A stretch of DNA of 64,000 bases. It comes from Chitinophaga pinensis. Lineage in GTDB: Bacteria > Bacteroidota > Bacteroidia > Chitinophagales > CAIOSU01. This document shows, in pieces, positions 9,188-17,295 of this stretch; the first letter of the stretch is position 1; each line of letters starts with the position of its first letter. The notes under the pieces were generated by a model that made no database searches, was not told the DNA's origin, and saw nothing but the letters and a program-made list of their open reading frames with translations. The position numbers were made by a program, and so were the translations under genes. The DNA lies in assembly GCA_945901065.1 (NCBI GenBank), contig CAMDKI010000002.1, positions 372,001-436,000 of the forward strand, given 5' to 3'.

Positions 9188-9325
9188 ATCAACTGATGGC
9201 TGAGCGCCATAACTGACCGGTTCAAAATTTTTTATACAGAACCGGCAGGGGGCTATTACTGTCTCCAATTGGTAGGGTTAGGTGCTCGAAACTAATTTTT
9301 ATTACCCATTGAATATTAGCATACC

Positions 9326-10297
9326 ATGAGTAAAATTGACGTTATCCTCGAACCGAACGAAAGCCGTTTTGTATTATTCCCAATAAAGTATGACCAGATT
9401 TGGAAGATGTATAAACAGGCGGAAGCGAGTTTTTGGACCACCGAGGAAATTGACCTGAGCCACGATTTGATTGATTGGGACAAACTGAATGACAACGAGC
9501 GCCACTTCATCTCGCACGTGTTGGCCTTTTTTGCCGCCAGCGATGGTATTGTGAACGAGAATTTGGTGCTAAACTTTATGAAAGACGTGCAAATACCAGA
9601 AGCACGTTGTTTCTATGGTTTCCAGATTGCGATTGAGAACATACACGCTGAGACTTACAGCTTGTTGATTGATACCTACATTAAAAATCCGGCAGAGAAG
9701 GATAAGATGTTCAATGCTCTCCAAACTTTGCCTTGTGTAAAGAAGAAGGCCGATTGGGCAATGAAGTGGATTGACGAGGCGCCATCGTTTGCACACCGCT
9801 TGGTGGCATTTGCGGCTGTTGAGGGTATTTTCTTCTCGGGTAGCTTTTGCTCTGTGTTTTGGCTTAAAAAGCGTGGCTTAATGCCGGGCCTTTGTTTCAG
9901 CAACGAGTTGATAAGCCGCGACGAAGGCTTGCACTGCGATTTTGCCTGCCTACTGTTCAGTATGATGCAGAATCGCCCAAGCAATGAGGAAGTTACCAGC
10001 ATCATTACCGATGCAGTAATGTTCGAGAAAGAGTTTGTTACCGACGCACTACCAGTATCATTGATTGGCATGAACGCCGAATTGATGGGCCAATATATTG
10101 AGTTTGTAGCCGACCGCCTATTGCAATCGTTGGGCTGCAACAAGTTTTACAACGCCACCAACCCGTTCCCTTGGATGGAGATGATTAGCCTGCAAGGCAA
10201 AACCAACTTCTTTGAGAAGCGCGTGGGCGAATACCAAAAATCGGGCGTAATGGCCGAGAAAGACAGCCAAGTGTTTAGCTTGAATGAAGACTTTTAA
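9326..10297 (+). CDS. nrdB: Class Ia ribonucleotide reductase, small (beta) subunit
   Basis: 323 residues. The diiron ligands can be placed as Asp73 (AASDG), Glu104 and His107 (IENIH), Glu166 (VEGIFF), Glu200 and His203 (RDEGLHCDF), with the radical tyrosine Tyr111 in HAETYSLL. It resembles the eukaryote-like R2 group. The C-terminal tail SLNEDF should dock on the large subunit. The protein generates the tyrosyl radical used by NrdA to reduce ribonucleoside diphosphates. A hairpin CCGGTTC/GAACCGG (9217-9223/9239-9245) and a weak TTG-N21-TAATTTTT promoter candidate (9269-9300) lie between the preceding terminator and the ATG. nrdA follows after a 216-nt repeat-filled spacer. Confidence 0.96.
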   Translation: MSKIDVILEPNESRFVLFPIKYDQIWKMYKQAEASFWTTEEIDLSHDLIDWDKLNDNERHFISHVLAFFAASDGIVNENLVLNFMKDVQIPEARCFYGFQIAIENIHAETYSLLIDTYIKNPAEKDKMFNALQTLPCVKKKADWAMKWIDEAPSFAHRLVAFAAVEGIFFSGSFCSVFWLKKRGLMPGLCFSNELISRDEGLHCDFACLLFSMMQNRPSNEEVTSIITDAVMFEKEFVTDALPVSLIGMNAELMGQYIEFVADRLLQSLGCNKFYNATNPFPWMEMISLQGKTNFFEKRVGEYQKSGVMAEKDSQVFSLNEDF

Positions 10298-10303
10298 ACG
10301 GCC

Positions 10304-10382
10304 AATTTGAAAATTTGAAAATGTGGCAATTTGAAAATGAGTGCTGCCAATTGGAAAATTTGAAAATGTGACAATTTAAAAA
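10304..10382 (+). repeat. Octamer array (TTTGAAAA family)
   Basis: Period-8 array starting 7 nt after the nrdB stop. Units are TTTGAAAA x2, TGTGGCAA, TTTGAAAA, a 13-nt interruption, TTGGAAAA, TTTGAAAA, TGTGACAA, TTTAAAAA. The words are the reverse complement of the array just before nrdA. Confidence 0.85.
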
Positions 10383-10427
10383 TGAAATAATCAAACAACT
10401 GCTATAATCCACAATAAAAGAAACCAA

Positions 10428-10451
10428 TTTGATGATTTGAATACTTGAAAA
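10428..10451 (+). repeat. Octamer array, three units
   Basis: TTTGATGA, TTTGAATA, CTTGAAAA: three degenerate units in period 8, of the same word family as the array at 10304. Confidence 0.65.
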
Positions 10452-10470
10452 GGAATTCCTCACCACCCCA

Positions 10471-10504
10471 TTTTCAAATTTTCAAATTCCCAAATTTTCA
10501 AATT
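10471..10504 (+). repeat. Octamer array (TTTTCAAA family) before nrdA
   Basis: TTTTCAAA x2, TTCCCAAA, TTTTCAAA, ending 9 nt before the nrdA ATG. It is the inverted complement of the array after nrdB, so the nrdBA spacer can form a long AT-rich stem. Confidence 0.85.
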
Positions 10505-10513
10505 AACTGCCCC

Positions 10514-12985
10514 ATGTTCGTAATTAAAAGAAGCGGAAAAAAAGAGCCTGTTTACTTCGACAAGATAACAGCACGTATTAACAAACTGAGCTATGGCCTT
10601 AACCAGCACCATGTGGATGCTGTGGAGATTGCCAAGGTAGTGATTCAAGGTATTTATAACGATATTACCACTACCGAACTGGACAACCTAGCTGCAGAAA
10701 CCGCTGCTAGTATGACTAGCCGTCACCCCGATTATGCCATACTTGCGGCACGTATTGCGGTGAGCAACCTACACAAAAACACCAAAAAGAACTTCAGTGA
10801 AACCATTGAAGACCTCTATAACTACACCGACCCGAAAACGGGCGAACATGCTTCGTTGATTGCCGAAGACGTGTACCAAATTATCCGCGAGAATGCGGAC
10901 GAACTGGACGGCGCCATCATTTACGATCGCGACTACCAATATGACTACTTCGGTTTCAAAACCTTAGAGCGCGCCTACTTGCTTAAAACCAATGGCAGCA
11001 TAGCCGAGCGCCCACAACAGATGTTGATGCGCGTGGCCGTGGGCATACACAAAAACGACATTGCAGAAGCCATTGAGACCTACAACCTAATGGCCGAGAA
11101 GTGGTTTACGCACGCTACCCCTACCCTTTTCAATGCGGGTACGCCGAAGCCACAATTGAGTAGCTGTTTCCTTTTGAGCATGCAAGAGGATAGTATACCG
11201 GGCATATTTGATACCCTGCGCCAGTGCGCCGAAATAAGCCAAAGTGCCGGTGGCATTGGCTTGAGCATACACAACATACGCGCCACGGGTAGCTACATTA
11301 AAGGCACCAATGGCCAGAGCAACGGCATAGTGCCTATGCTGCGCGTGTTTAACGACACGGCCCGCTACGTTGACCAAGGTGGTGGCCGCCGCAAAGGCTC
11401 TTTCGCTATCTATCTTGAGCCGTGGCACTCCGATATCAACGACTTCTTGGAACTGAAAAAGAACCATGGTAAAGAAGAAGCCCGCGCCCGCGACTTATTC
11501 TACGCCCTATGGATTCCCGATTTGTTTATGAAGCGCGTGAAGGAAAACGGTGTGTGGAGCCTCATGTGCCCTAACGAGTGCCCAGGCCTATTTGATGCTT
11601 ACGGTGCTAAGTTTGAGGCCCTATATGAAGGCTACGAAGCAGCCGGAAAATTCCGCAAGCAGATACGGGCACAAGAATTGTGGTTTGCAATACTAGAGAG
11701 CCAAATTGAGACCGGTACGCCGTACATTTTGTATAAAGATGCTGCCAACGAAAAATCGAACCAAAAGAACCTCGGCACCATACGCAGCAGCAACTTGTGC
11801 ACCGAGATCATGGAGTTTACCAGCAAAGACGAAGTGGCGGTTTGTAACCTAGCTTCGATAGCGCTGAACAAATTTGTGAACGAGGCCGACCAAAGCTTCG
11901 ATTTCCAGAAACTATATGACATTACTTACAAGGTTACCAAAAACCTGAACCAAGTAATTGACGTAAACTTTTACCCAGTGCCTGAGGCCCGCAACAGCAA
12001 CTTCCGCCACCGCCCTATCGGTATTGGCGTGCAGGGCCTTGCCGATGCCTTTATTATGCTGCGCTTGCCTTTTGAGAGCAACGAGGCACAGATATTGAAC
12101 AAGAACATTTTTGAGACCATTTACTTTGCGGCCCTCAACGCTAGTAAAGATTTGGCTGCCAAAGATGGTCACTACCAAAGCTACCCGGGTTCGCCTATCA
12201 GCCAAGGCATCTTCCAATTCGATATGTGGGGGGTAGAGCCTAGCGACCGTTGGGATTGGAACGCCCTGCGCGCCGAAATACAAAAAGTGGGCGTGCGCAA
12301 CAGCTTGCTATTGGCCCCAATGCCAACGGCCAGCACCAGCCAAATATTAGGCAACAACGAGTGCTTTGAGCCATACACCAGCAACATATACAGCCGCCGT
12401 ACCCTTAGTGGCGACTTTGCAGTGGTGAACAAGCACCTATTGAAAGACCTAATACAACTGGGCATCTGGAACGACGGCTTGAAGAACGAACTGATACGCA
12501 ACAACGGCAGCGTGCAGAACATTGACGCCATACCTGCCGACATTAAGGAGCTGTACAAAACCGTTTGGGAAATTAAGCAGAAAACCATTATTGATATGGC
12601 TGCCGACCGTGGCGCATTTATTTGCCAAAGCCAGAGCATGAACCTGTTTGTAGAAAGCCCGAATTTTGGTAAACTGAGCAGCATGCACTTTTACGCTTGG
12701 GAGAAAGGCCTAAAAACGGGCATGTACTACCTGCGCACCAAGGCCGCTGCCGACCCGATTAAATTTACGGTTAGCAACGAGGCCAAAAAAGCCGTGGCCC
12801 CAACCGCCACCGTGGTAAACACCATGACCGTAGGCCAAAACACCATACTAGATAAAAGTAGTAACGCCGCCCCAATAAGCGAAACCTTTTTGGTAAACGA
12901 ACCAGCCCCAAAATACTACACCCCGGAAGAACAAATCTCTTGCAGCCTGGATAACCCGGATGCTTGTGAGGCTTGTGGGTCGTAA
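10514..12985 (+). CDS. nrdA: Class Ia ribonucleotide reductase, large (alpha) subunit
   Basis: 823 residues from the ATG at 10514 ([10 protein letters not shown]). The open frame extends to 10445, but that extension only translates the octamer repeats. An N-terminal ATP-cone (allosteric activity site) covers about residues 1-90. The first catalytic-site Cys is in QLSSCFLLS, the radical/active-site region is SSNLCTEI with VAVCNLAS, and the tail ends CEACGS, the shuttle Cys pair that passes electrons from thioredoxin. The enzyme reduces NDPs to dNDPs together with NrdB. Codon use and composition match the housekeeping genes. A terminator follows at 13056. A class II enzyme (nrdJ) is encoded 33 kb away. 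Confidence 0.96.
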   Translation: MFVIKRSGKKEPVYFDKITARINKLSYGLNQHHVDAVEIAKVVIQGIYNDITTTELDNLAAETAASMTSRHPDYAILAARIAVSNLHKNTKKNFSETIEDLYNYTDPKTGEHASLIAEDVYQIIRENADELDGAIIYDRDYQYDYFGFKTLERAYLLKTNGSIAERPQQMLMRVAVGIHKNDIAEAIETYNLMAEKWFTHATPTLFNAGTPKPQLSSCFLLSMQEDSIPGIFDTLRQCAEISQSAGGIGLSIHNIRATGSYIKGTNGQSNGIVPMLRVFNDTARYVDQGGGRRKGSFAIYLEPWHSDINDFLELKKNHGKEEARARDLFYALWIPDLFMKRVKENGVWSLMCPNECPGLFDAYGAKFEALYEGYEAAGKFRKQIRAQELWFAILESQIETGTPYILYKDAANEKSNQKNLGTIRSSNLCTEIMEFTSKDEVAVCNLASIALNKFVNEADQSFDFQKLYDITYKVTKNLNQVIDVNFYPVPEARNSNFRHRPIGIGVQGLADAFIMLRLPFESNEAQILNKNIFETIYFAALNASKDLAAKDGHYQSYPGSPISQGIFQFDMWGVEPSDRWDWNALRAEIQKVGVRNSLLLAPMPTASTSQILGNNECFEPYTSNIYSRRTLSGDFAVVNKHLLKDLIQLGIWNDGLKNELIRNNGSVQNIDAIPADIKELYKTVWEIKQKTIIDMAADRGAFICQSQSMNLFVESPNFGKLSSMHFYAWEKGLKTGMYYLRTKAAADPIKFTVSNEAKKAVAPTATVVNTMTVGQNTILDKSSNAAPISETFLVNEPAPKYYTPEEQISCSLDNPDACEACGS

Positions 12986-12991
12986 TGTTAG

Positions 12992-13021
12992 ACACAAGAC
13001 GCAAGACACAAGACACAAGAC
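12992..13021 (+). repeat. Heptamer array ACACAAG
   Basis: Four units in period 7 (ACACAAG, ACGCAAG, ACACAAG, ACACAAG) beginning 6 nt after the nrdA stop and ending before its terminator. The same word recurs at 21135 and, inverted, at 28431. Confidence 0.85.
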
Positions 13022-13055
13022 TTTTGTATTGCGAAGAGAATAGTTGATGACGATG

Positions 13056-13085
13056 AACGCGGGGCTGAGAGGCTCCGCGTTTTTT
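13056..13085 (+). terminator. Rho-independent terminator of nrdBA
   Basis: Ten-pair stem AACGCGGGGC (13056-13065) with GCTCCGCGTT (13072-13081), one G-T pair, followed by a T run. It lies inside the upward extension of the next open frame, which argues that the next gene starts downstream at 13134. Confidence 0.8.
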
Positions 13086-13133
13086 GGGGGTTTGCTTACT
13101 AAATATAATGGGATTTTAACTAAATTTAAAAGC

Positions 13134-13826
13134 ATGAAAATTGATGCTAAAATGTTTCTTGATGAGCGAAGCTTTCCATTATGGAACGAGGTGAATTCAA
13201 AGAGCAACATTGAACTAAAATATTGGTGGAACAGATACTATGAATGCCAAACTTCAAGCACTTCCTGTACTATTTTTATACCTAACCAAAACCATAAAAG
13301 TGCATCCTTTGCTCATGAGCTTCTGCACATAAAACTACATTGCGATGGTTTATTACTTGGAACTGAAATTCGAGTAGCTTTTGCAAAATATGAATTGCTA
13401 GACTCTTTTATGCCTGAGGAGATGGAAAATATTTGTAACTGTATTGAGCATATATTAATGTGGAACAGCTATAAAGCGTTAGGATATAGAGACGAGGATT
13501 TTTTATTAGATTTTGACACAGCTAAGTCTGATGAAGAAAAAATGTTCCTTATTGGATGTGTTCTATCAGCCTCCAAGAAAGACGGTTTGGCTGTATACCT
13601 AGCAGAATATTTCAAAATTAAAGGGTGTTTCAGCAAGGCTTTAAAGGATACAAATAGAAAATTGCTGCAAACTCTAGAATCCATCGATATGGATTTGTTT
13701 ATCTTATGTGAGGTATTTATTCAAAAACTTGATTCGATTTATTTAAAAAAAAGCCCAACCGAATTAGAGAGTGCTGTAGAATATTTGTCAAGTTCACTTT
13801 GGAATTGGGCTAAAAGCGATAATTAG
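13134..13826 (+). CDS. Unknown protein with HELLH metalloprotease-like motif
   Basis: 230 residues from the ATG at 13134 (MKIDAKMFLD); the frame is open from 13044, but that part encodes the nrdA terminator. The segment SFAHELLHIKLH (HExxH at residues 61-65) resembles the zinc site of ImmA/IrrE-type or gluzincin peptidases. I cannot identify the third ligand with confidence; a downstream Glu in EEMENICNCIEH is one option. There is no signal peptide. The gene is visibly more AT-rich than nrdA and has common-codon use unlike its neighbours, suggesting acquisition. It pairs with the next unknown gene in a small islet. Confidence 0.6.
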   Translation: MKIDAKMFLDERSFPLWNEVNSKSNIELKYWWNRYYECQTSSTSCTIFIPNQNHKSASFAHELLHIKLHCDGLLLGTEIRVAFAKYELLDSFMPEEMENICNCIEHILMWNSYKALGYRDEDFLLDFDTAKSDEEKMFLIGCVLSASKKDGLAVYLAEYFKIKGCFSKALKDTNRKLLQTLESIDMDLFILCEVFIQKLDSIYLKKSPTELESAVEYLSSSLWNWAKSDN

Positions 13827-13928
13827 ATCTAACTAATTGTAAGTTATTATATTACGAGAAACACAGGGTTGATAAACTCGCGTTTTTTATTAATTTAATA
13901 ATTATATTGTGAAAATAAAACAATTTGT

Positions 13929-14753
13929 ATGCCTTTTGAATGGACTTCAATCATCCCAAATATTGTTGCTGGTAGTATTGGCCTACTATCTGGGCTAACT
14001 TTAAATAGATTTTCTAATAGAACAAGAGTTGTTTACTATTCTAAATCAGAACAGTATTTATCCCACAATATTCGTGAAGGAATATTGGGTAACATTGAAA
14101 TTTCTTTGAATGGGGAAAAGGTGGAAAAACTAAAACTTGTAAGTATAGTTTTTGAAAATAACAGCAGTGCCGATTTTGAAAACGTTATAGTTAAGTTTTC
14201 ACTTAATAAACCGAACATTATTCGAGGGTCAGAAGCCTATTTAAGTGATGGAATTACATGGCTGACATACTCAGATTTTTATCAAAGCATTAACAATAAA
14301 TTTTCTCAAGGATATAGTGATTATTGGAGTCTTGCACATAAAAATGACTCCGATACTACTTTATCACTACCACAAGATATAGAGGAAATGAGGTTATATA
14401 TTATAGCAAATCAGGAATTCAATATCCCAGTTTTCAATAGAGAGCATAAATACATTTTCAATTTCCTTGTGGAGGAAGTTACGGTGCATTCCAATATAAA
14501 TATTTCAATAATACATAAAGGTTTAAAGCTACGCCCAATAAAGGAGGAGCACAGTCGAACACTTGAGCTAATTGTTAAATCCGCTATTGTTGGCTTAATC
14601 GTAACAAGTATTTTAATAACCGCAATTTTAAGCACAAATGAAGATTTATCAGTGGGCTATACTATCTTGTTCGCTGCAATTGGAGCAAGCTATTCATTGT
14701 TTGGCCTTGTATTAGTTAGTTCATATGAATACATACGTTCCAAATTCAATTGA
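13929..14753 (+). CDS. Unknown membrane protein (274 aa)
   Basis: 274 residues. A hydrophobic N-terminal segment (about residues 8-25, IIPNIVAGSIGLLSG) is followed by a soluble beta-rich region. Two membrane helices lie near the C-terminus (about 216-236 and 243-264) before a short basic tail. I recognise no family. It is AT-rich like the preceding gene and separated from it by 102 nt. It is followed directly by the nested repeat element at 14756. Function unknown; inner-membrane location inferred. Confidence 0.6.
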   Translation: MPFEWTSIIPNIVAGSIGLLSGLTLNRFSNRTRVVYYSKSEQYLSHNIREGILGNIEISLNGEKVEKLKLVSIVFENNSSADFENVIVKFSLNKPNIIRGSEAYLSDGITWLTYSDFYQSINNKFSQGYSDYWSLAHKNDSDTTLSLPQDIEEMRLYIIANQEFNIPVFNREHKYIFNFLVEEVTVHSNINISIIHKGLKLRPIKEEHSRTLELIVKSAIVGLIVTSILITAILSTNEDLSVGYTILFAAIGASYSLFGLVLVSSYEYIRSKFN

Positions 14754-14755
14754 TT

Positions 14756-14816
14756 ATCCCCCCCATTCGTCCTCGTCTTCTTTTTGACTAGGATGAAACG
14801 AACGCAGCGTCTTCAG
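14756..14816 (+). repeat. Imperfect direct repeat, left copy
   Basis: About 60 bp, from a C run through GACTAGGATGAAACGAACGC to CTTCAG. A second copy with roughly ten differences lies at 15012-15070. The pair brackets a large inverted repeat. Confidence 0.75.
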
Positions 14817-14852
14817 ACGCCAGTGGCATTGTTTGAACCTTAATTTCCCAAT

Positions 14853-14990
14853 GTGTCATGGTGAGCGGAGCCGAACCATCCGTAGCGTAGGTGGCAAAAC
14901 ACTTTTTGGTATTGTTGTAAAAAGGCTGTAAGAATTTGTACTTATTATGTGTACATGTTGCGGATGGTTCGGCTCCGCTCACCATGACAC
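14853..14990 (+). repeat. 30-bp perfect inverted repeat with 78-bp spacer
   Basis: The left arm (14853-14882) contains GGTGAGCGGAGCCGAACC. The right arm (14961-14990) is its exact 30-bp reverse complement. The sequence resembles the dispersed GTCATGCTGAGCGGAGTCG-type intergenic repeats I have seen in Bacteroidota genomes. The spacer has no ORF. The region 14754-15181 (428 nt) holds only this element, its bracketing direct repeats, a CCCGC/GCGGG hairpin at 15076-15091 and a TGTGCTTTAAGCACA palindrome at 15136-15150. Confidence 0.85.
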
Positions 14991-15011
14991 GCTAGAGCAG
15001 CAGTCTCACGA

Positions 15012-15070
15012 ATCCCCCCCACTCGTCCCCATCTTATTTTGACGAGGATGAAACGGACGCAGCGCCTTCA
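15012..15070 (+). repeat. Imperfect direct repeat, right copy
   Basis: Second copy of the element at 14756-14816, containing GACGAGGATGAAACGGACGC and ending CTTCAG, just before the hairpin at 15076. Confidence 0.75.
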
Positions 15071-15167
15071 GCCTATCCCGCTTTAAGCGGGGACGCAGGT
15101 AACACGGTAATTTACCTCCAAAAAGCTATGGTAACGTTGTGCTTTAAGCACAGCACACATTACAAGT

Positions 15168-15190
15168 CAACCAATAACCAATCAACCAAT
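15168..15190 (+). repeat. Short AACCAAT heptamer array
   Basis: AACCAAT repeated with period 7-8, running into the 3' end of the RNA methyltransferase gene (stop at 15182). It is the inverted form of the TTATTGG words around hutI. Confidence 0.5.
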
Positions 15191-15721
15191 CCCCAATTGC
15201 CGCCAAAACTCCCAGATAACAATGCCGGCACTTACCGATATATTCAAAGAGTGTTTGGTGCCGAATTGGGGTATTTCTATTACACCATCTACCATAGCCA
15301 TTACTTCATCATCAACGCCATTTACCTCATTGCCAAATACAACGGCATGCTTGCCCCCGGTGGATAGGTTCAATTCATTGAGCATTGTTCGGCCTTCGGC
15401 TTGCTCAATAGCCCATATATGGTAGCCATCGGCCTTAAGCGCCGCTAATGCTACGGCTGTTGTTTCAAAATATTGCCAATCAACGCTCTCGGTGGCGCCA
15501 AGGGCAGTTTTATGTATGTCGCGGTGGGGTGGTTTGTCGGTATAGCCACAAAGGTAAATAGCCTGTGCCCTAAAGGCATCTGCTGTGCGAAACACCGAGC
15601 CCACATTGTTGTGGCTGCGTATATTATCAAGCACAATTACCAGCGGGGTTTTGGGCGCGGCTTTGTATGCGGCTACATCCATGCGTCCAAGGGCATCGTT
15701 GGTTATTTTCGAGAATTTCAT
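15182..15721 (-). CDS. SpoU/TrmH-family RNA 2'-O-methyltransferase
   Basis: 179 residues from the ATG at 15721. A longer frame reaches 15754, but the promoter box at 15726-15733 lies inside it. Family motifs: LDNIRSHNNVGSVFRTADAF (motif 1), VFGNEVNGVDDEVM (motif 2) and SLNISVSAGIVIWE (motif 3), the knotted SAM-binding region of SPOUT methyltransferases. It lacks the N-terminal substrate-binding domain of the larger TrmH/RlmB type. The product probably methylates ribose in tRNA or rRNA; the exact target is not readable. It is a single gene, convergent with nothing close. Confidence 0.88.
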   Translation of the reverse strand: MKFSKITNDALGRMDVAAYKAAPKTPLVIVLDNIRSHNNVGSVFRTADAFRAQAIYLCGYTDKPPHRDIHKTALGATESVDWQYFETTAVALAALKADGYHIWAIEQAEGRTMLNELNLSTGGKHAVVFGNEVNGVDDEVMAMVDGVIEIPQFGTKHSLNISVSAGIVIWEFWRQLGIG

Positions 15722-15725
15722 AGCG

Positions 15726-15733
15726 CAAAGGTA
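15726..15733 (-). promoter_or_regulatory. -7 box TACCTTTG, four bases from the ATG
   Basis: On the minus strand the sequence reads TACCTTTG-CGCT-ATG. A start 6-8 nt after the box would fall at or within the start codon, implying a leaderless mRNA. It also supports the start at 15721. Confidence 0.5.
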
Positions 15734-15877
15734 AGGCCTTACGTTAAATTGCACCTAGACTGAATAAACTACGGTAAGCTCCTCCCCATTTCAGGGGGAG
15801 GTTGGGTGGGGGTAATGGTCGGGTAGTGAGTAAAATAGTTATTCAAACACCATTTCCCGAAGCGATAAAAGTATCAA

Positions 15878-16459
15878 TTAGCCCCAGTCAGCAGTGCCTT
15901 CCAACGGCAGGCGTTGCGAAGATTCCACTTTCTTTTGCAGAATCATACGGGCACGGGCCAGTTGCGATTTTGAGGTACCCTCACTGATATTCAACAATTT
16001 GGCAATCTCTTTATGGCTATAACCTTCAACCACATAAAGGTTGAAAACGGTTCGGTAGCCTGGCGAAAGGCTCTGTACCATGTTAAGCAAATCTTGGTAA
16101 TCCAATGCATCAAAGGCGCTCTCGTCCAATATATCCATTGGCTTGTCCTCATCATCCACAATGGAATAAAGACTTACTGCTTTGCGCAGGTGTTCAATGG
16201 CTGTATTAACAAAAATGCGGCGCATCCAACCCTCGAAAGAACCCTCGCGACGGAAGTTTGAAATGTACCTAAAAACCTTGATAAAGCCCTCCTGCAAAAT
16301 GTCTTCGGCGCTGTGGTAATCTTTAGCATAACGAAGGCAAATGGCAAACATTTTCGGTGAATAGCGGCTATACAGCGTTTGCTGCGCTGTACGATCTCCA
16401 ACAACGCATCCGTTGATGATTTGATCTTCAGAATAGGAGCCGATGAACCCGAATTTCAT
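15878..16459 (-). CDS. ECF-type RNA polymerase sigma factor
   Basis: 193 residues. Region 2 includes YHSAEDILQEGFIKVFRYI (core binding and -10 recognition) and FEGWMRRIFVN. Region 4 includes the helix-turn-helix VEGYSHKEIAKLLNISEGT followed by SQLARAR. No regions 1 or 3, as expected for extracytoplasmic-function sigma factors. No anti-sigma gene is adjacent, so its control is not visible here. A perfect palindrome lies 27-43 nt upstream of the ATG. It follows rdgB on the same strand with a 69-nt spacer. Confidence 0.93.
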   Translation of the reverse strand: MKFGFIGSYSEDQIINGCVVGDRTAQQTLYSRYSPKMFAICLRYAKDYHSAEDILQEGFIKVFRYISNFRREGSFEGWMRRIFVNTAIEHLRKAVSLYSIVDDEDKPMDILDESAFDALDYQDLLNMVQSLSPGYRTVFNLYVVEGYSHKEIAKLLNISEGTSKSQLARARMILQKKVESSQRLPLEGTADWG

Positions 16460-16485
16460 GAGAAGGAATGATTATGCTTTAATAT

Positions 16486-16502
16486 TACAAAGAAACTTTG
16501 TA
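16486..16502 (-). promoter_or_regulatory. Palindrome TACAAAG-N3-CTTTGTA upstream of sigma gene
   Basis: A perfect 7-bp inverted repeat with a 3-nt spacer between rdgB and the sigma-factor ATG. It could be an operator or part of the promoter: its minus-strand half TTTCTTTG is one mismatch from TAnnTTTG. Confidence 0.4.
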
Positions 16503-16528
16503 TTTCGCAATAGTTTCCTTTTAAAATA

Positions 16529-17113
16529 CTAAAATAATTTCAGAAATTTTAATAACTGCGAAACCGCCTTCCCACGATGACTAATTGGGGCCTTCTCTGC
16601 TAAGCTCATTTCAGCAAAAGAACGGTCATAACCGGTGGGTTCAAAAATGGGGTCGTAACCGAAGCCAGCCGTACCTTTCCGGCCTTCTAAAATCCGCCCT
16701 TCTACTATCCCTTCGAAGCGAAATTCTTTACCATCAATGATCAAAGAAATTACGGTACGGAAGCGTGCTTTTCGGTTGGTTTGGCTTTTTAGTTTTTCTA
16801 AAAGCAAGGTCATATTGTCTTCGGCGCCTTTATCTGGTCCTGCATATCGGGCCGAATATACCCCTGGCTCACCATTCAACGCTTCCACTTCTAAACCAGT
16901 ATCCTCACTAAAGCAATTCTCACCGAATTTCTCAAAAACAAACTGTGCCTTTTCTAGTGCATTGCCCTCAAGGGTATCGTGCGTTTCGCTCAACTCCTCA
17001 AAGTAGCCAAGGTCGTGCAGGCTCTTAACCGCCACATCATCGCCCACCAGCGCTTGCACCTCTTTTACTTTATTGGCATTGCCAGTGGCAAAAACGAGGG
17101 TTCCGTGATACAT
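16529..17113 (-). CDS. rdgB: Non-canonical purine NTP pyrophosphatase (RdgB/HAM1 family)
   Basis: 194 residues. The substrate-binding N-terminus LVFATGNANKVKE, the catalytic region FSEDTGLEVEALNGEPGVYSAR and the C-terminal GFGYDPIFEP and SHRGKA motifs match HAM1/RdgB throughout. The enzyme hydrolyses dITP, ITP and XTP to the monophosphates, keeping deaminated purines out of nucleic acids. Length is normal for the family. It is transcribed towards the sigma gene and is divergent from the FAD protein at 17296. Confidence 0.95.
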   Translation of the reverse strand: MYHGTLVFATGNANKVKEVQALVGDDVAVKSLHDLGYFEELSETHDTLEGNALEKAQFVFEKFGENCFSEDTGLEVEALNGEPGVYSARYAGPDKGAEDNMTLLLEKLKSQTNRKARFRTVISLIIDGKEFRFEGIVEGRILEGRKGTAGFGYDPIFEPTGYDRSFAEMSLAEKAPISHRGKAVSQLLKFLKLF

Positions 17114-17270
17114 GAGTTGGGCTATTTGATTAGTGGTTGTAAAGTTATCTAACCCATGAGCCGTAACCTAATTACCTTTTGAACGGGTGTGGACAAGCAA
17201 GAAAATCGTAGAAATTTATCAAAAAAATGCAAATGTTTTCAATTACCCTATAAGGCTTATAGACTTTTAG

Positions 17271-17278
17271 TACTTTTG
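17271..17278 (+). promoter_or_regulatory. -7 box TACTTTTG
   Basis: A perfect TAnnTTTG match 17 nt before the ATG at 17296. No TTG at the expected -33 position. A small palindrome TTTGTT-TC-AACAAA (17275-17288) overlaps the predicted start of transcription. Confidence 0.45.
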
Positions 17279-17295
17279 TTTCAACAAACAGTATT

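Noticed and set aside
8920-9225. 101-codon open frame on the minus strand between the MerC-like gene and nrdB
   Set aside because: It is antisense to the structured RNA, has an odd Trp/Lys-rich composition, and no family resemblance or promoter in that direction.
9182-9325. NrdR operator upstream of nrdB
   Set aside because: No pair of ACACwATATwTAGTGT-like 16-mers; the CCGGTTC/GAACCGG palindrome has a different pattern.
10445-10513. Upstream extension of the nrdA frame
   Set aside because: It only translates the octamer repeats ([12 protein letters not shown]); the family-like start is [10 protein letters not shown] at 10514.
13044-13133. Upstream extension of the HELLH-protein frame
   Set aside because: It contains the nrdBA terminator hairpin and T run, which would stop transcription or be transcribed only as a tail.
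14788-14985. 65-codon minus-strand frame
   Set aside because: It lies within the inverted repeat element and its spacer; no coding character.
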